A stretch of 64,000 nucleotides of DNA from Entomortierella parvispora (lineage: Eukaryota > Mortierellomycota > Mortierellomycetes > Mortierellales > Mortierellaceae): positions 2,294,001-2,358,000 of the forward strand of contig OY752146.1 of the NCBI GenBank assembly GCA_963573315.1, given 5' to 3'. The position numbers and the translations under genes are program-made. The notes below the pieces were generated by a model. The model made no database searches. It worked only from the letters and a program-made list of their open reading frames with translations, and was not told the DNA's origin. Shown one piece after another: positions 12,331-25,100 of this stretch; the stretch's first letter is position 1; each line of letters opens with the position of its first letter.

Positions 12331-13179
12331 ATGGCCTCTTTCAATTCGCCCTCCCTTCCTCGCTTCCACGAGTCCTTTACTTCTTTACCCTCTCTTCCTT
12401 ATAACACACCCAAGGTTGCCCACACTTTCCCTCCCTCTTGCTCTTCTTACTTCTCTCCCTCCTCCTCTTCCACCATTCACAGCGCTTATCCAACCATGAC
12501 CTCTTGCAATACTGCCATTCTTACTCCTGCCACGTCGCCCTATCCAATGCCCATGGGGCCCTCAAAGCGCAAACACTTTGAGATGGAGCCCGTGATGTAC
12601 TCGCAACACGACGAGTCTACCGAGGGAGGATACTACCACGAGAGCTCAAAGCGAGCCATGTTCTCCCCACCTATAATCCAGGTGATGGGAGGCGGCAGCG
12701 GTCGTCAGCGCCAAGAGTCTGGCTCGTCCGTGTCATCTACCTCGTCCTGGTCCTCGACCTCTTCGTACTCTTCGATGTCTTCCAGTTCCAGCAGCTCGTC
12801 GACCTCCTCCTGCCCTGGATTGGCCTACCCCACTTCTACGTCTGCTTCAGCTGCGGCCCGGTTCCGTGCCTCGCCCGCTCCCCGCCTCTCTTCCTCTTCT
12901 CTCTCGTCCTCCGGAAAGGAGAACTCAAGGCCGGTGGCGGTCACGGTCCGATCCCCTTCGCCTTCGAGCCCAGCGGTCTCCCGCCCAAGTCTGTACGATA
13001 TCTGCGATGCAATCGAGTTGCATGCCGATTTGCAAAAGGCCTTGAAGGGCCGATCTGTAGAGGAGGAACTGAGTGGACATGACGGCGACTATGAACTCAA
13101 GTTTGTGTTTGTAGCCCCCAACTGGTTGCAAGACCATGTCGCCAAGGCCAAGAAGGCCGTGTCGATGAAGCGCAAGTAG
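12331..13179 (+). CDS. Intronless Ser-rich protein of unknown function
   Basis: The 282-aa frame has no intron. I chose the ATG at 12331 because it follows an unstructured leader (AAAAACCCCAATGG) and begins a clean MASFNSPSLPRF; the frame is open upstream to 12196, so a longer 327-aa form is formally possible. The protein is disordered and Ser/Pro-rich, with a dense serine tract at about residues 130-165 and basic KRKHFE and SSKRAMF patches. The last 65 residues are different in character: SLYDICDAIELHADLQKAL, a charged stretch, then FVFVAPNWLQDHVAKAKKA, and look like a small folded helical module. I do not recognise the family. It sits alone between 3.8 kb and 3.1 kb of non-coding DNA, which would suit a highly regulated gene (inference). 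No signal peptide or membrane segment is visible. Confidence 0.75.
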   Translation: MASFNSPSLPRFHESFTSLPSLPYNTPKVAHTFPPSCSSYFSPSSSSTIHSAYPTMTSCNTAILTPATSPYPMPMGPSKRKHFEMEPVMYSQHDESTEGGYYHESSKRAMFSPPIIQVMGGGSGRQRQESGSSVSSTSSWSSTSSYSSMSSSSSSSSTSSCPGLAYPTSTSASAAARFRASPAPRLSSSSLSSSGKENSRPVAVTVRSPSPSSPAVSRPSLYDICDAIELHADLQKALKGRSVEEELSGHDGDYELKFVFVAPNWLQDHVAKAKKAVSMKRK

Positions 13180-16100
13180 AGATGATCTCGTTCATTGATC
13201 TCTCTCTCACTTTCTCCCCCCCCCCCCCTCTTTCCCTTTCTTCTCTCAATTTGCACATATCCTTCGCACCCCCCAATACCCCGCCACCACCACTTTTACC
13301 TTTCCGAGTCTGCCTCGAATCTCAAGGCAGAGACCCCATCCCAAAAAGATCCCGCAGCAAAAATCTGTCAAAAAGGTTGCTGTCCATATTTTTCGATGAA
13401 ACACACTTGCATACCATGTACATAGTTTGGCGTAACTCTCTTTTTTTCTTTATATCTTTTCTTCACATTGGCATTTCCCTTTCAGTACCTTTCTCTTTCA
13501 TTACTTAACCCTATTCTCCCCTTCTCTCCTTCTTCCCATCTGTACAATTTCTACTATCAAAAAGTACCCTTTTTCTTCTTCATTTCGCATGTGTCAAGTT
13601 TGTCAGCAATAAAAAAAATCTCGGATCATTCAACATAATTTTTGCGTCCGCGTCCTTGGGTTCTCTTTTGTAAACACGGACCACCTTGGCACGCTCTTGT
13701 TTGCCACTGTTTTCTTTGGAAAGGGAAATGAAAGAGGAGCCCTGTTCTCCCCTCGTCCTCTTCCTACAGTACTGTAGTATATATTCACTTTGTCGAAAAT
13801 GTGTCTTGCTAGCGCTGCTCTCAGATTGTGTTTGATTTCATTAACGAAACGAATGAAATTTGACTAAAACCTTTCTAGCAAAGTACCAAAGATCATCGAC
13901 TATGTACCCGACGCTGTAGTGTTGTTGTTATGGGGAGAGAGGGTGAAGAACACATTGGGCGGTGGGTCGAAACGCTTGAGTGAGCTTGCGTGCGTGGGCT
14001 TGCACGCTCTCTCTCAGTCTTGATGGGGGTTTCTAAAATTCCTTCCTCCAAAACGTAGCTGACGCGTGTGAGCCTGACCTGTTTTGTCCTCATCCTCACG
14101 TCGATTCTCGTTCAGGCACACACACACAATCACCCGAAGATCATCTTTGGTGAATATGGTCAGCGACATTACTGTCGTTTGTCACCACCGTCGTCATGAT
14201 CATCATCTCATGTCTCTCGTTTAACCCCTAGACTTTTGCAAAGATACTCCGTCTCCGTTATCCACCCCTCCCCCCCCATCTCCTTCTTCCACCTCTCTCC
14301 TCCGTCGTAACGACTCTAAACAAAAGGAAAAAAACCACATTGAACTGTGCACCATCATGGTTTTTTTTTTAAAAAAAGATTCTTGTCTGAACCAGGTGTT
14401 GAGGTGTAGAACCAACCTTTGCCACGTTTTCTTGTTTTTCGTTCTCATATCAACAATTGCACAAGGACAAGGAGACAGAGAGACAGTGACTAGAAAGGAG
14501 AAAAAAAAAGATAGGGACACGTCGCTCACATCAAGTACACCCCTGTGTCAGTTGGGCGGACCCCCCTTCCGAACTTCCGATGATTAGCACGCACTCATGC
14601 ACTCTTGCCTTGGGGGGCAGAGACTGTCTATGTCCTACGTTTCCTTCTTTCTGTTTGAAGATGAACAGACAGATAGATAGAGAGACAGGGCTGACGACGC
14701 GAGCAAGGTGGGAGAAGGGGAAAAAAGGGAACACAAAATGGGGTCAGTGGGCCGACCTGTTCCAACATTCCTCAGCGCTGTCATTTGATCTCTCTTCCCT
14801 GTTGTCCATTTCGCATGCAGACGTCGATAGATAGGCTGAGGGAAAGCAAAGGGCGTGAGCGGACGCGTGTTGAAAAGGGTCCGAGAGCACTTTTTTTTTC
14901 TTCAATTGGGGGGGGGGGTCAACGGTGACACAGCTCTTGTATCTTTTGTGTTCCTGTGTGGTGTGGAAAAGGCAGCACTTGGGCAAAAGGCAAAAAAAAA
15001 AGAAACAGTGCGGGGTCGTGCATCCTTTTTTTTCTTCTTCCTTCTTTTCTTTGTACCCTTGTGTCAATCTCCGACAACCTGGCTCGCCCTCTGTCTGACA
15101 CGAGAGGGAGAGAGAGAGAACAAACAAAAAAAAAGGGCTTTGTCATACTTGTGAGTGGTTCAATGGCGACGTGTGTTCAACAGGTGGGGTTGGGCATATT
15201 CATTTTCTACCGCTCAAAGACGAGCCAGGCCTGACCAGCCGTGCTGTTTTCTTTTTCTTCTGCTGCCTCCTTTTTTTTCAACCTGCTGTCTGGTTGTGAC
15301 GATCGGACTGACCATCTTTTCTCTCTCCCCTGTTTTTTGTCCCCGTTTTCCCTTCTAGATCAGATCCCCCCCCCCCCTTTCCCAACGTATGAGCAGGGGA
15401 TGAGGGGTGGGCGGGTTCAACCGATCAAACTGTCCTTTTGCTGTTACGTGTCAGTTTTCTCTAAACGAGTTTATGTGAATGTGAATATGACTGTCCATTT
15501 CCACAACGTGTGGTTCAAAAGGTTGTTCACCATGCAAGCTGCATGAACGAGCCGCTCGACAACATTCTTTGCACCGGGAAAAAAAAGCCCTTTTCCCGCC
15601 CGCACACACACATACTCTCCCCTCCTCCCCCCTCCCTCTCAAGCCACAAAAGAAAGCCATAAATCATAAAGTAAAAAAAAAAAAAAAAAAGTCAACCCAT
15701 GATGCACCGAAGAGACCACCTCCCGTCAAAAGAACTCGAGATTTTTTATATCGGCGTTCTTCGAGCTTTCCGTGCATGGTTCAATGTTCTGTATTTAGGT
15801 CAATTCCTACTAGTTAAAACCACCTCAGGAATGAAGTGGGCGCTGCTATCAATCAGACATCAGACAGATCCAATTTGCATGGCTGCATGCATGGCAAGGC
15901 GAGGTCTGCTAGGCCAGGCTATTTATTAGTCGTGCCAACACGCATCATCCTGGAAAAAAGACGCGTCAAAGCATCGATCATGCCAGTCAACCTTGTTGCG
16001 CAAAACGGCTTCTGCCGCCCCCCTTCTTCCTCCCCTCAACCCCAATGATCATCATGGCTTGTGAAAGAGAACACCGCTGCACACGCGTTTGCTGCACGTC

Positions 16101-16240
16101 AAACGGAGATGCAATTACATTTTATTTGGTGGGACACCTGCCCCCGGGATGTTTTTGAGCAAATGGGTATATTACGCGAAGCTTTATGTGGAGTATACTT
16201 TTTGTCTTGTTGTCTTTTAATATATGGTGGAGTGCAGGTA
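13180..16240. other. Intergenic low-complexity region
   Basis: About 3 kb holding the presumed 3' UTRs of two convergent genes. It carries many homopolymers: C runs at about 13217-13228 and 15365-15378, a G run at about 14908-14918, T/A runs at about 14361-14378 and an A run at about 15673-15690. Short open frames on both strands are not convincing and no RNA gene was recognised. Confidence 0.6.
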
Positions 16241-19200
16241 TTACAAGGAATTGCGACGCGAGCCGGTATGCTTTTGAGGGGCTCTGGCAGATGTTTCAAA
16301 GTTGAGTGTCGCAGTCCTGTTGGCTAAAGCTGAGGAAGATCCAGCCCATCCCTTTGTCAATGTTGATGGAGATGACACCCATTCCGACAAGGTCGTCGAG
16401 GAAGAAGCTGTCGAGGTTGATCCGATAGGTGAGCCAGATTCAAACACGCCCCAATGGGATAAAGGCCTCTCCCGTCTGGCTCCGTTCACATTTGTTCTTG
16501 GGATGACAACCGCCATAGGCTGGACGGTATATTTGGCGTTCGACACTCGACGGATGCGGCCTTGAGAGCCAGATTCCTTTCTGCGACGCCTGGGTCCAAC
16601 CAAGGTTGTAGTTCGCAGTAACCCACCACTAGAGGAACTCACTACGGATTGGGGCGCAACGTTGGTGCCACTTGAGGATGAGTGATCCGGCGAGCCGGCC
16701 CTTTCCAAATCGAGAGACGGAGAACTGTCCCTTCCTCCTCGTGAGGATCCATGTCTACGAGTCCGAGTTGACCGGGCAGTTCCAGTAAAGGCAAACTCTT
16801 GATCAAGAACAAGCGGATCAGTATCCAAGCCTGATTCTTGCCCAAGGTCTTCCACAATGAACGCGTGTCCGGAAGGACGTCGGCCCTCAATAGTGCTGGT
16901 TCTTAACCCCTGGGTTTCACCCATAGCAATGGCGTCTCTAACCTGATCCACGATCCTCACCACCTGCTGACCAGCTGTTTCCGCCAGCCAAGGGTCCAGC
17001 ATCAGGGTACCGATTACGAACAGTACTGTCCAATACAAGAGATGTATAAGGTAAAGTCCAGTCATTATAAAGGTCTTTGCCTTGACGACTGCATCAGGGG
17101 ACAGTTCACCGTTGGTCCTGAACAAAGACTCAAGTTCGCGGCCAGAGGCTGCAAAGGCATTTGTCCAAGCAGGAGAAGGCGAAGCTCTGACAGAGTCCCG
17201 AGAATCCTTAGGGGTGAAAATAGGACTGGATTGAAAAGATGAGTAGCGAGATTCCGAGGAGCTCGTCTCCACAAAGGATCTCTCCCGCGGTATGGATCGC
17301 TCATGGGGAAGACTGGCATTCTCGTTGACCACCTCTAGACCAGTTTCAGACTCTCGGGATAGATCCACGATCCTGTTAGTTCGAGGTGCCAACGCCAAAG
17401 CAGAGTCTTGGCTTGTCATGGCATGGTGTGTCAGCTGAACAAATGGTAAGACCAAAGCTCTAGTCAATAGTCGGCACTGAGCTGCAAAATCCTCTAGGTC
17501 TGGTGGCGCGACAGAGGCGCTGCCTCGTCGGCCGCCTGGAGGGACAGAGGGGACGAATCCATCCCGAGGGTCGGAGGCACTATGGTCGCGCAAGGTCGAT
17601 GGCTGGTCTTTATGAGGTCCCTCCATCACGCCATTGTCGAAAAGAGCACGCTCTAGCTCGTCATCGCGCTCAGACTTGCCCAGTCCCAACTTGCTACCAA
17701 GTGCTGCAATCTTTTCCAGTTCTTGGAAATAGTGGGAGAAGTCCTTGCCGCCAAAGAAGGATGAGCTGAAGAATCGACTGTCTTGCACTCTTTTCTCCTT
17801 CTCATCGGTCTGCATGGCTGGTTTTTTCTCATTGCTCTGACTGTTGGAGTGGTGAGCCGTGGACGAAGACGAGGCGAGAACCTTTCCAACGCTAACAGCT
17901 ACCTGCTTGAGGTTTCTCGACAAATCCATGAGGTGATTCTGGCTGGACAAAAATTCGCGTCTGGAAAACGGAAGCTGCGACTGCTGTTGTTGCTGATGAT
18001 GTTGTTGCTGCTGATGTGGGACTTCGTTGCGCTCTTGAGGGCATGCAGTTGGCACCTCTTGCTCGTCTGTTGAAGATACATTATCTTTGGTTGAATACGA
18101 AAGGTCGATGTTCTCCAGCTGCTCTTTCTGGAATTGAAGGGTTCTCTGAAGTTTGATCTGCATCAGATTTTGATGAGTGGCCACGGCTACAAGGTCTCTG
18201 GTCAAGCCGTCGATCGTTTCTACTGTGCGGCTCAGTTCTGAATCGGACCCTTGTAAGACTTGCTGGACTTCTGCGTCGGCCACCGCACTTGAATCTTGGA
18301 CTGGCTGTATCCAAGAGGCGCTGGAGCGTGGTCTGGAACTGGCTGCGGATCGTATAGACTCAACAGGGCTTGAAGGCGCTTCTACAACCGCATTTTGATC
18401 GACCGGTTTGATCATAGATACAGGTCGACGTGCTGACCTCGAGGAGGCTGGTGGAATCGCCAATGGGACATGGACGGATCGTGGTCTTCTTCCTGGACTT
18501 CTCTCTCTCCTCAGCTCTGCTTCCAGACCTGACGGAAGTTCCCCTACTTGTGACCCCTGCGACGACTCGAGTGACTTTTGTTCCGTGCTTTGGAGTTCCA
18601 GAAACAAATTCGACTGCCTATTCGCAGTCTTGCTTGCTCGCCGGCGAAGGCCCACCCGTGGCTGAGCAATGATCTCCGGATCCAGTCCAAAATCCCCCTC
18701 CGCTTCTACTTGCAGCGAAGAGTCCAGTCCCGACCTACGGAGTCGCCTCAAAAATTCTGTTCTCTCCAGGGCGTCCTTGCTTAAAGTCGAGTTTCTCGTG
18801 TGCCCTGCTTGACTATTATTGCTCTCTCGCTCATGTGCGTCCGATTCACTACTGCTATCCTCGCTAGAATCCGAGTCACTGAGAGGCACAAACTGAGGAA
18901 GGGGTATATTGGAAGGTTGTTGAGATCCATCAGGAGTGGTAGACACGGCAGTGGATGCATCCGTGATAAGGCCAGTCAAGAGCGAACATATCCTGTCAAA
19001 TGACTCGTTCGATTCTGCGTCTTGGCGAATGCCCTGAGCATCTCCGTTGTTGGATCCTCCAAGTTGTCGGAGAGAGGTGCGGGATCGATTTTTGAACTTT
19101 TTTCGGTATGATGAGTTGGAGGATGAAGGTCGAGACATCTCGTCACGCTCCTGGGTATATTGTCGATCGGTAAAAGAAAACGAGGAAAAGGATGCAGAGG

Positions 19201-20533
19201 AGGAATGTCGGAGATGGCCCTTGGAAAATACTGTTGAAGAGGTCATTGACAAAGGAGGAGTTCTTGCGGTTGGAGGTGGTGCCTCTATTGGAAAAAAGGA
19301 TGGGCCAGTCGTGACAGCCAGTAGCGACAGTGAGTCAGGTGTGTGGCCCCGCTGTGCCAGGGTCACGGCCGCGTCAGCTATCCTGGTCCCTTGCGGTGCC
19401 TTGGTTGCAATAACATCCTCAGCAAGACTCTGTAATATAGATTGAGGTAATCACCGTTGAATCATGTCGGTCAGAGCCAGCGTCTCCATACATAAATAAT
19501 AGAGGTGTCGCATGTTGAGGTCGCATGTCGATATCGCGGTAGTAACGTACCTTCATCATTTGTGCTTTCAACAGGACCTGTTGTTCCTCGACTGTCATGC
19601 TCTCCTTTCTCGGTGTGACACGGTCAATAACATGCTGGATCCTACAGAGGAGGGATACGTCAGTCAGTCAGGTTTGAACTTGCTTTGGAAACAAGCATCC
19701 GGCTAGGTTGCTTACTCATCCAACTGGGTCCTGAGGTCGCCCATGACAAAGGTTTGGTCGTTCATGATTCCATGCAAAGAGGAGAGTAATCCTTGAAGCT
19801 GCTCCATCTATTTAGGCGTATGCCCCATGGGGGGTGTTAAAGAATTAGCTTATCGATGCTGCTGCATTGTCCACCTCTTTTGTTCAAAGCTGCAAAAGGC
19901 CTCCTTCACTCCTTCCCGTCCCTGGTCTCGACAATGGCGTGCTTTATTCCTTTGCGTCCAGTCCGCCAGTCCGCCATTCCATCCATATATCAGATGTTGC
20001 TCTGGCAATAAAAATCAAGGGTAGCCAGGAACAAACCAGACCAAGAACGATTCCCGGGAATGCCGCCCTGACAGGATCCGCCCGTGCCAGTGCAGGAACA
20101 AAGGTGCGCCAATGCTCCGATTTCGACGCGTCCTGTCTCAGAACGCTTCTCGGTCGTGTTCATCGTTTTCTCCTTTTGCGTATTTCCCTCCTTTCGTTGT
20201 GGCACTTACTTTGGCGGGAGAGGGTGTATAGGACGAGAAGTACTTTGCGGAGGCAACACTCAGTTCATCGAGACTGGTCGTAAAAGGCGGATACGGTGGT
20301 GGGGGCGAGGAAGGTGCAGACACAGAGCCGGTGGAGGAGCCGTCCAGCGACAAGTGGCTCTTGCGGATATGGTCGCGGTGCTGTTGAGTGTCGATGGCCC
20401 GTGGAGGGGGGGCCATGCGTGTGGAGGGCGAGAATGTCTTGTGATCAGTTGGTCGTTGAACCTTGACCTTGGAGGAATCGGCGCTGATGGAGGCAAGGTC
20501 AATGTGCTTTATGTCCTGAGCAATAGCAGCCAT
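16241..20533 (-). CDS. Large disordered coiled-coil protein with one membrane segment, 4 exons
   Basis: Exons on the minus strand are 20533-20210, 19807-19716, 19641-19551 and 19429-16241; they join in frame to 1231 aa. The first intron (about 400 nt) has donor GTAAGT and acceptor TAAATAG; if it is not used, the gene could instead start at the ATG at 19807. An in-frame ATG at 20563 would add 10 residues. Visible: helical N-terminal part (MEQLQGLLSSLHGIMND and VTPRKESMTVEEQQVLLK); long Ser-rich linkers; a coiled coil around 550-610 (LTRDLVAVATHQNLMQIKLQ); a Gln/His run; and one strong hydrophobic segment at about 952-975 (GLYLIHLLYWTVLFVIGTLM) followed by a basic/Ser-rich tail. The pattern suggests a tail-proximal anchored organelle or nuclear-envelope protein, but I do not recognise a family and no function is assigned. 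Confidence 0.75.
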
Positions 20534-20563
20534 CGAAAGAGACTGACTGGTGAGAAGGGGCAA

Positions 20564-22175
20564 TAGAGCAAATAGAGCAAGAAGAGAGAGAAAGTGAGAG
20601 GGAGAGAGAATGCTGCTTCTGACAATGGAGGGGAGAGTGAACAGTCGAAATGAGCGGCCTAATGTGAATTGTGGGGTGGATGGAAGTGAAGAGAGTGGAG
20701 GAGATTATTATTTTGAGAGCAGGGGAATGCAGCACAAGAGAAGAGACGGAGAGGCGGTTGTGGTTGCAAGAGGGGGTTAATGAGCGTGAATGTGTCTAGA
20801 GGAGAAGGAGGAGGAGGAGGAAGGGGGGCATCGTCATGGTTTGGCTGATGGGAGAGAGAAGGAATGAAGGAATGAAGAGAAGGAAGGAGGGGAAGAAAGG
20901 AAGAAAAGGACCAAGGACCGAAGGACCGAAGGAAGAAAGAGAAAGGACAAAGAAGACAGTACAAGCAAGCAAGCATATGCGATTGCGGCCCCATGGTTCA
21001 TGTGCTCTCTCCTCTCGCTCGCTCTCGGTCTCTTGCACGAGCAGACCATGCACGCATGCAAAAACAAGCAGGCACATCCACCACAATCGATGGCCTCTGC
21101 CGCCTCCCCTAGACTACCCTTGGCCCTGCCCCTGCCCCTGCCTTTGAGCAAGAAGGATGCACCCACACCGTCCTTGTCCTGTCCCGCCCATCGATCGTCA
21201 GTCCTCGCACAAGAGCAAAACAAGAAAAAAGAACCCGCCAGAAAGAAAGATGAGATGAGATGGCTCCTTGTCCTTGTCCTTCCTTGGACAGTGGCAACAC
21301 ACACAAAGCCGGGCATGAACACATGCTTGGCACTCCCATCCTGTGCTCACCTTCTGTCTGTTAACGGTGCCCCTTGGTTACCAACAAGAGACTGCCGTCC
21401 TCTCTCCTCTTCTTCCGTTCTTCCCCCGAGGAGACGGAGAGTCAGGGTCATGGTCTACAGGAGGAACAAAGGGGAAAAAAATCATTTTTTGGGCGAATCT
21501 GCACCATGAGAAAATAGCATGCGACCCACACTGACCATGGTCGCATGGATGATCCCGTTTGTGTTTTCGCTGGCGACAGGACCACAATTTTCGAGCTTGG
21601 GCCTCTCAACCGCGCATGCCGGGACAGTCGCTCCCTGCCAAGCTAAGCTGCATGCTTTATCAAACAGCTCCTTCCGCCTTCCCCCACATGAAGACGTGTG
21701 TATGTCCATGGGTCCAATGCAATGGATCGTCCGTTTGCCGCCCTTCCCAACGATCTCTTCCCGCCTGTCAAACCGCACGTGTGATTGCATCCATCGTTAG
21801 CCACGGCTCAACAGCGCTGACCGAGTGCTCGTCCGCTCGCTCTTCTCAACGAACGTCCGATCATCGCTGCCCCTATTGCTCTCAAAAATCTCTTCTTTTT
21901 GTTCCTGTTTCTCGCCGTCATCATCCCAAGGGTTCATTCGGTCTTTGCTCTCCTTCTCAGGCACATGTGGCACATTAAACAGCAGCACGCGCGAACACGC
22001 GCGCTGCTCAGACCCCCTCCCTCAATCCTGTCTCTCCCCAAAAAGCGCAGGGGCTTTCTTCATTATCTAAAAAAAAAAAAAGAAAAGGTCCGCATCTGAG
22101 AACGAGCCTTGGTGAGGGACAACTGGTCGGACCATCAAAGCTAGAACTTGTCTTTAATATATCACCAGCTGCTCC
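20564..22175. other. Intergenic region with purine-rich tracts
   Basis: About 1.6 kb between the 5' end of the coiled-coil gene and the 3' end of the helicase gene. It contains AGAGAGAA and GGAAGGAAG-type tracts at about 20570-20950 and scattered short frames on both strands. An A run near 22070-22081 lies close to the helicase 3' end. No gene or RNA is supported. Confidence 0.55.
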
Positions 22176-25100
22176 TTAGAACGTTTCAAGATCTCCTACT
22201 TCCAAGCACAAGATATCATCCTCCTCGTCCCCTGCTGACAAATCCGATCGGCTCGAGTTTGTCGCGAGGCCATTCTGCGGCCTATAGGCAGTATCCACTG
22301 ATTCTTGGGCGCAGCTCACGGGTGAAATCGTGCTTCGGACGGCTGGCATCTGTGAGAATCCCTCCACGTATAGATCCTCGACTCGCTGTGATTCAAAAGT
22401 TGTTGTGGCGGTAGTTTGCTCCAATTGGTGGGTACTCAAGTGGGCGTCCTCGTCCTCATCCATCTCCCAAATCACTTCCTCATCCACCTTTCCCCGACTC
22501 TTAGCATCACGCTCTTCAGCAATTTTCTGGCTGTCGCACCGAGTTTCGCGGACCATTGGCTCTACTTTCACTATACTAAGAGCGTCCGAAGAGTTGGCTG
22601 ATCCGGTGCGTACCGCAGGCTCCGGGCGCTTTGAGTGGACGCTGTTATCGGTTCGTGGAACTGGCCTGTTCTCTCCCATGAAGTAATGGTCAACTGCTGG
22701 TTCACTCGATCGACTCTCTGCTGTCACCGCCCTTGACGTTTCTTTCGAGATGTCTTGGTTATACTCGTTATACTTTGATACCGGTGCGCTCGAAACGGTT
22801 GCTCCGTCCAGCCCAGAATGAACGTGGCTGCGTAGTGATGTGCTGTAAACTATTGTCGAACCCATTGCTTGGCCATGTTGTGGGTCCTGAATACGGTAGG
22901 GCTCGACTACATCTGGACGGCTATCTTCTTTTGGCACATAGGGCGAACGAGTCTTGTGGGCCGCGGATGGTGCTGCTGAACTGCTGTTGATGGTACGTGC
23001 TCGGGAAGTAGGAGCCTCGTCTTCGCTATCACTATCTTCTTCATCCGCTTCATACAGAGCATATGATCGAGGTACAGCCACGGGGGCTGGCGGCCCAGAT
23101 TCAGAGATGCTCGGTTTTGGCGCTGAACGATAATAGAAGTCGTCTTCTTCATCGCCATCACGGTATCGATCTTCATCTTCGTGGTCATACACATCCGATT
23201 CCTCCTCCTCTTCACATTCATCCTCATCATCATCCTCAGATTCCTGAAGGCGGGACTCGGAAGAATTTCTGGGTAGTGGTTGGAGTGACATCAATCTTCG
23301 AATAAATTCGTCTCCTTGCATCACTCCGTCAGGTTCCGCTATGAAAAAATATTTGTTTTCGACGATTAGAAATGCTGCTAGTGTATATGATGGTGCTTCA
23401 GCAAAGGATTCTCAACCAATGCCACTTACATTTGCAATGATCATTGATTACCGATCCCCATAGTCTGTTGGTACTTAACAATTGAGAATTGCCAACAATG
23501 AATAGGTGCCTGCGAGATCCAAGATGTGTTCCAAAGTAAGCGTCAGGGGAGCAGTCAGTCCAAAACATTAGTCAAAGAACATGCCTTTTGTCCCTACCGT
23601 TTGCTACGCGTCAGCGCGACATTCACGCGCTGGTGATTATCCGTGAATCCGATGCTGTTTGTCCTGACTGTCGAGACGATGATTATTTCCTTTTCTGAGC
23701 CCTGCGTGCGAATATGGAAGCGCTTGTCAGCCAACCGAAGCGGAACGTGAGAGGTCCTTCGTTTTGAATCAACTTACTTGAAATGCATCTACGGTAGAAA
23801 TTTGAACGGCTCCTTTATGTCCAGTATTCTTCAATGATTCACTCAACTCAAATTGAATGCTGTCAGCTTGCGATTTGTCTAAGGCAGAGTCTTTGTTAGA
23901 AATCACGGCCCATTAGCAAGGAGGACTGGAACCTATATCCTCAGACTTACATAAAGATATAACCCCAATACTGGTGTCTGGTATATTGAGGATCAACAGC
24001 CTCTGAACCAATTTCACCACCAACTTAATCTCTGCTGGGTTTGTGAACGATTTAGTCTTGGTGTTCTGAATCTCCTGTCCGATATTGTCGATAAAGGTCA
24101 ATGTTGGAAGTCCTTCGATCAGCGCTGTCCTGTCAGACAGACTTGTACCGGTTATTAAATTATTAGAATAGAAGAGCATGTTGCTAATATTTGCAATCCT
24201 TTGATGACAGCGGTATTGTGTTCGAAGCATGAGAGGCTGAAAAGAAAAACAAACAACAGCCGGAAGGGTCAGTCATTAATAGAGAGGAGTCGTCAGTTTT
24301 TTGTGCCACCTAAGCCATACCTTAATGCCCATCTATAGCAAAAACAGTAAACAATGATTGTCAGTGTCTTCCCATCACGGCTGTCAGGAAATGTATTACC
24401 CCTTCAAACCGTAGTATGCACACACCTCAATTGACCTATCAAACAAGGTCCGTGAAAGCCCTTTGTTTGTGCCAGTACTGTCGCTGTTGGTATTCAGAGG
24501 TGGCGAGAGCTGTAATGGGTCGCCTACCAAAATCAACTTTTCGCCAGCCGCGCGGCAGATGGGTATGAGAGACATAGGTTCTAGAAGTTGACTAAGATAG
24601 CGTTCTTTACTTTAGCATAGCGGTTTCTCAATGACATTCTGATGAAATAGAGTGTCGCCGTGTATTACCTGGCTTCATCCAGGATGACAATCGGAAAAGT
24701 GGCGTTGTCCAGAACCTCAAAAGTGGATGCATTACAAGTTGCACCTAACGAAAGCTGATGTTAATAATAGGCAGTGTCTAATGTACAAGTGTACGTACTT
24801 CACCCACGACCGCCTACCGACGACATCTGCTCCCTCAACGAGGCCTCTGTTCTGGTGTTTCGTGAATCGCTTCATGGCTTCTTTGACATATCGGCGTTCC
24901 GCGGATGATATACTATCGTCATCAAGGATCGACTGTAGCTCCTTGATATCTACTCCATCAAAAACAAATCAGATTAGAGACAACTGGCCATTTCCTACAG
25001 CTTGTTCCTGGAGCGATGTGCAGATGAGCAAGACTTACCCTCTCCGCGACCGGAATTGGATTGGGCTGTGAAAGGTAAGACTCTTCTAGCCACCTTTTTA

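Noticed and set aside
22907-23233. Met/Lys-rich minus-strand frame
   Set aside because: Out-of-frame shadow of the acidic tail exon of the helicase gene.
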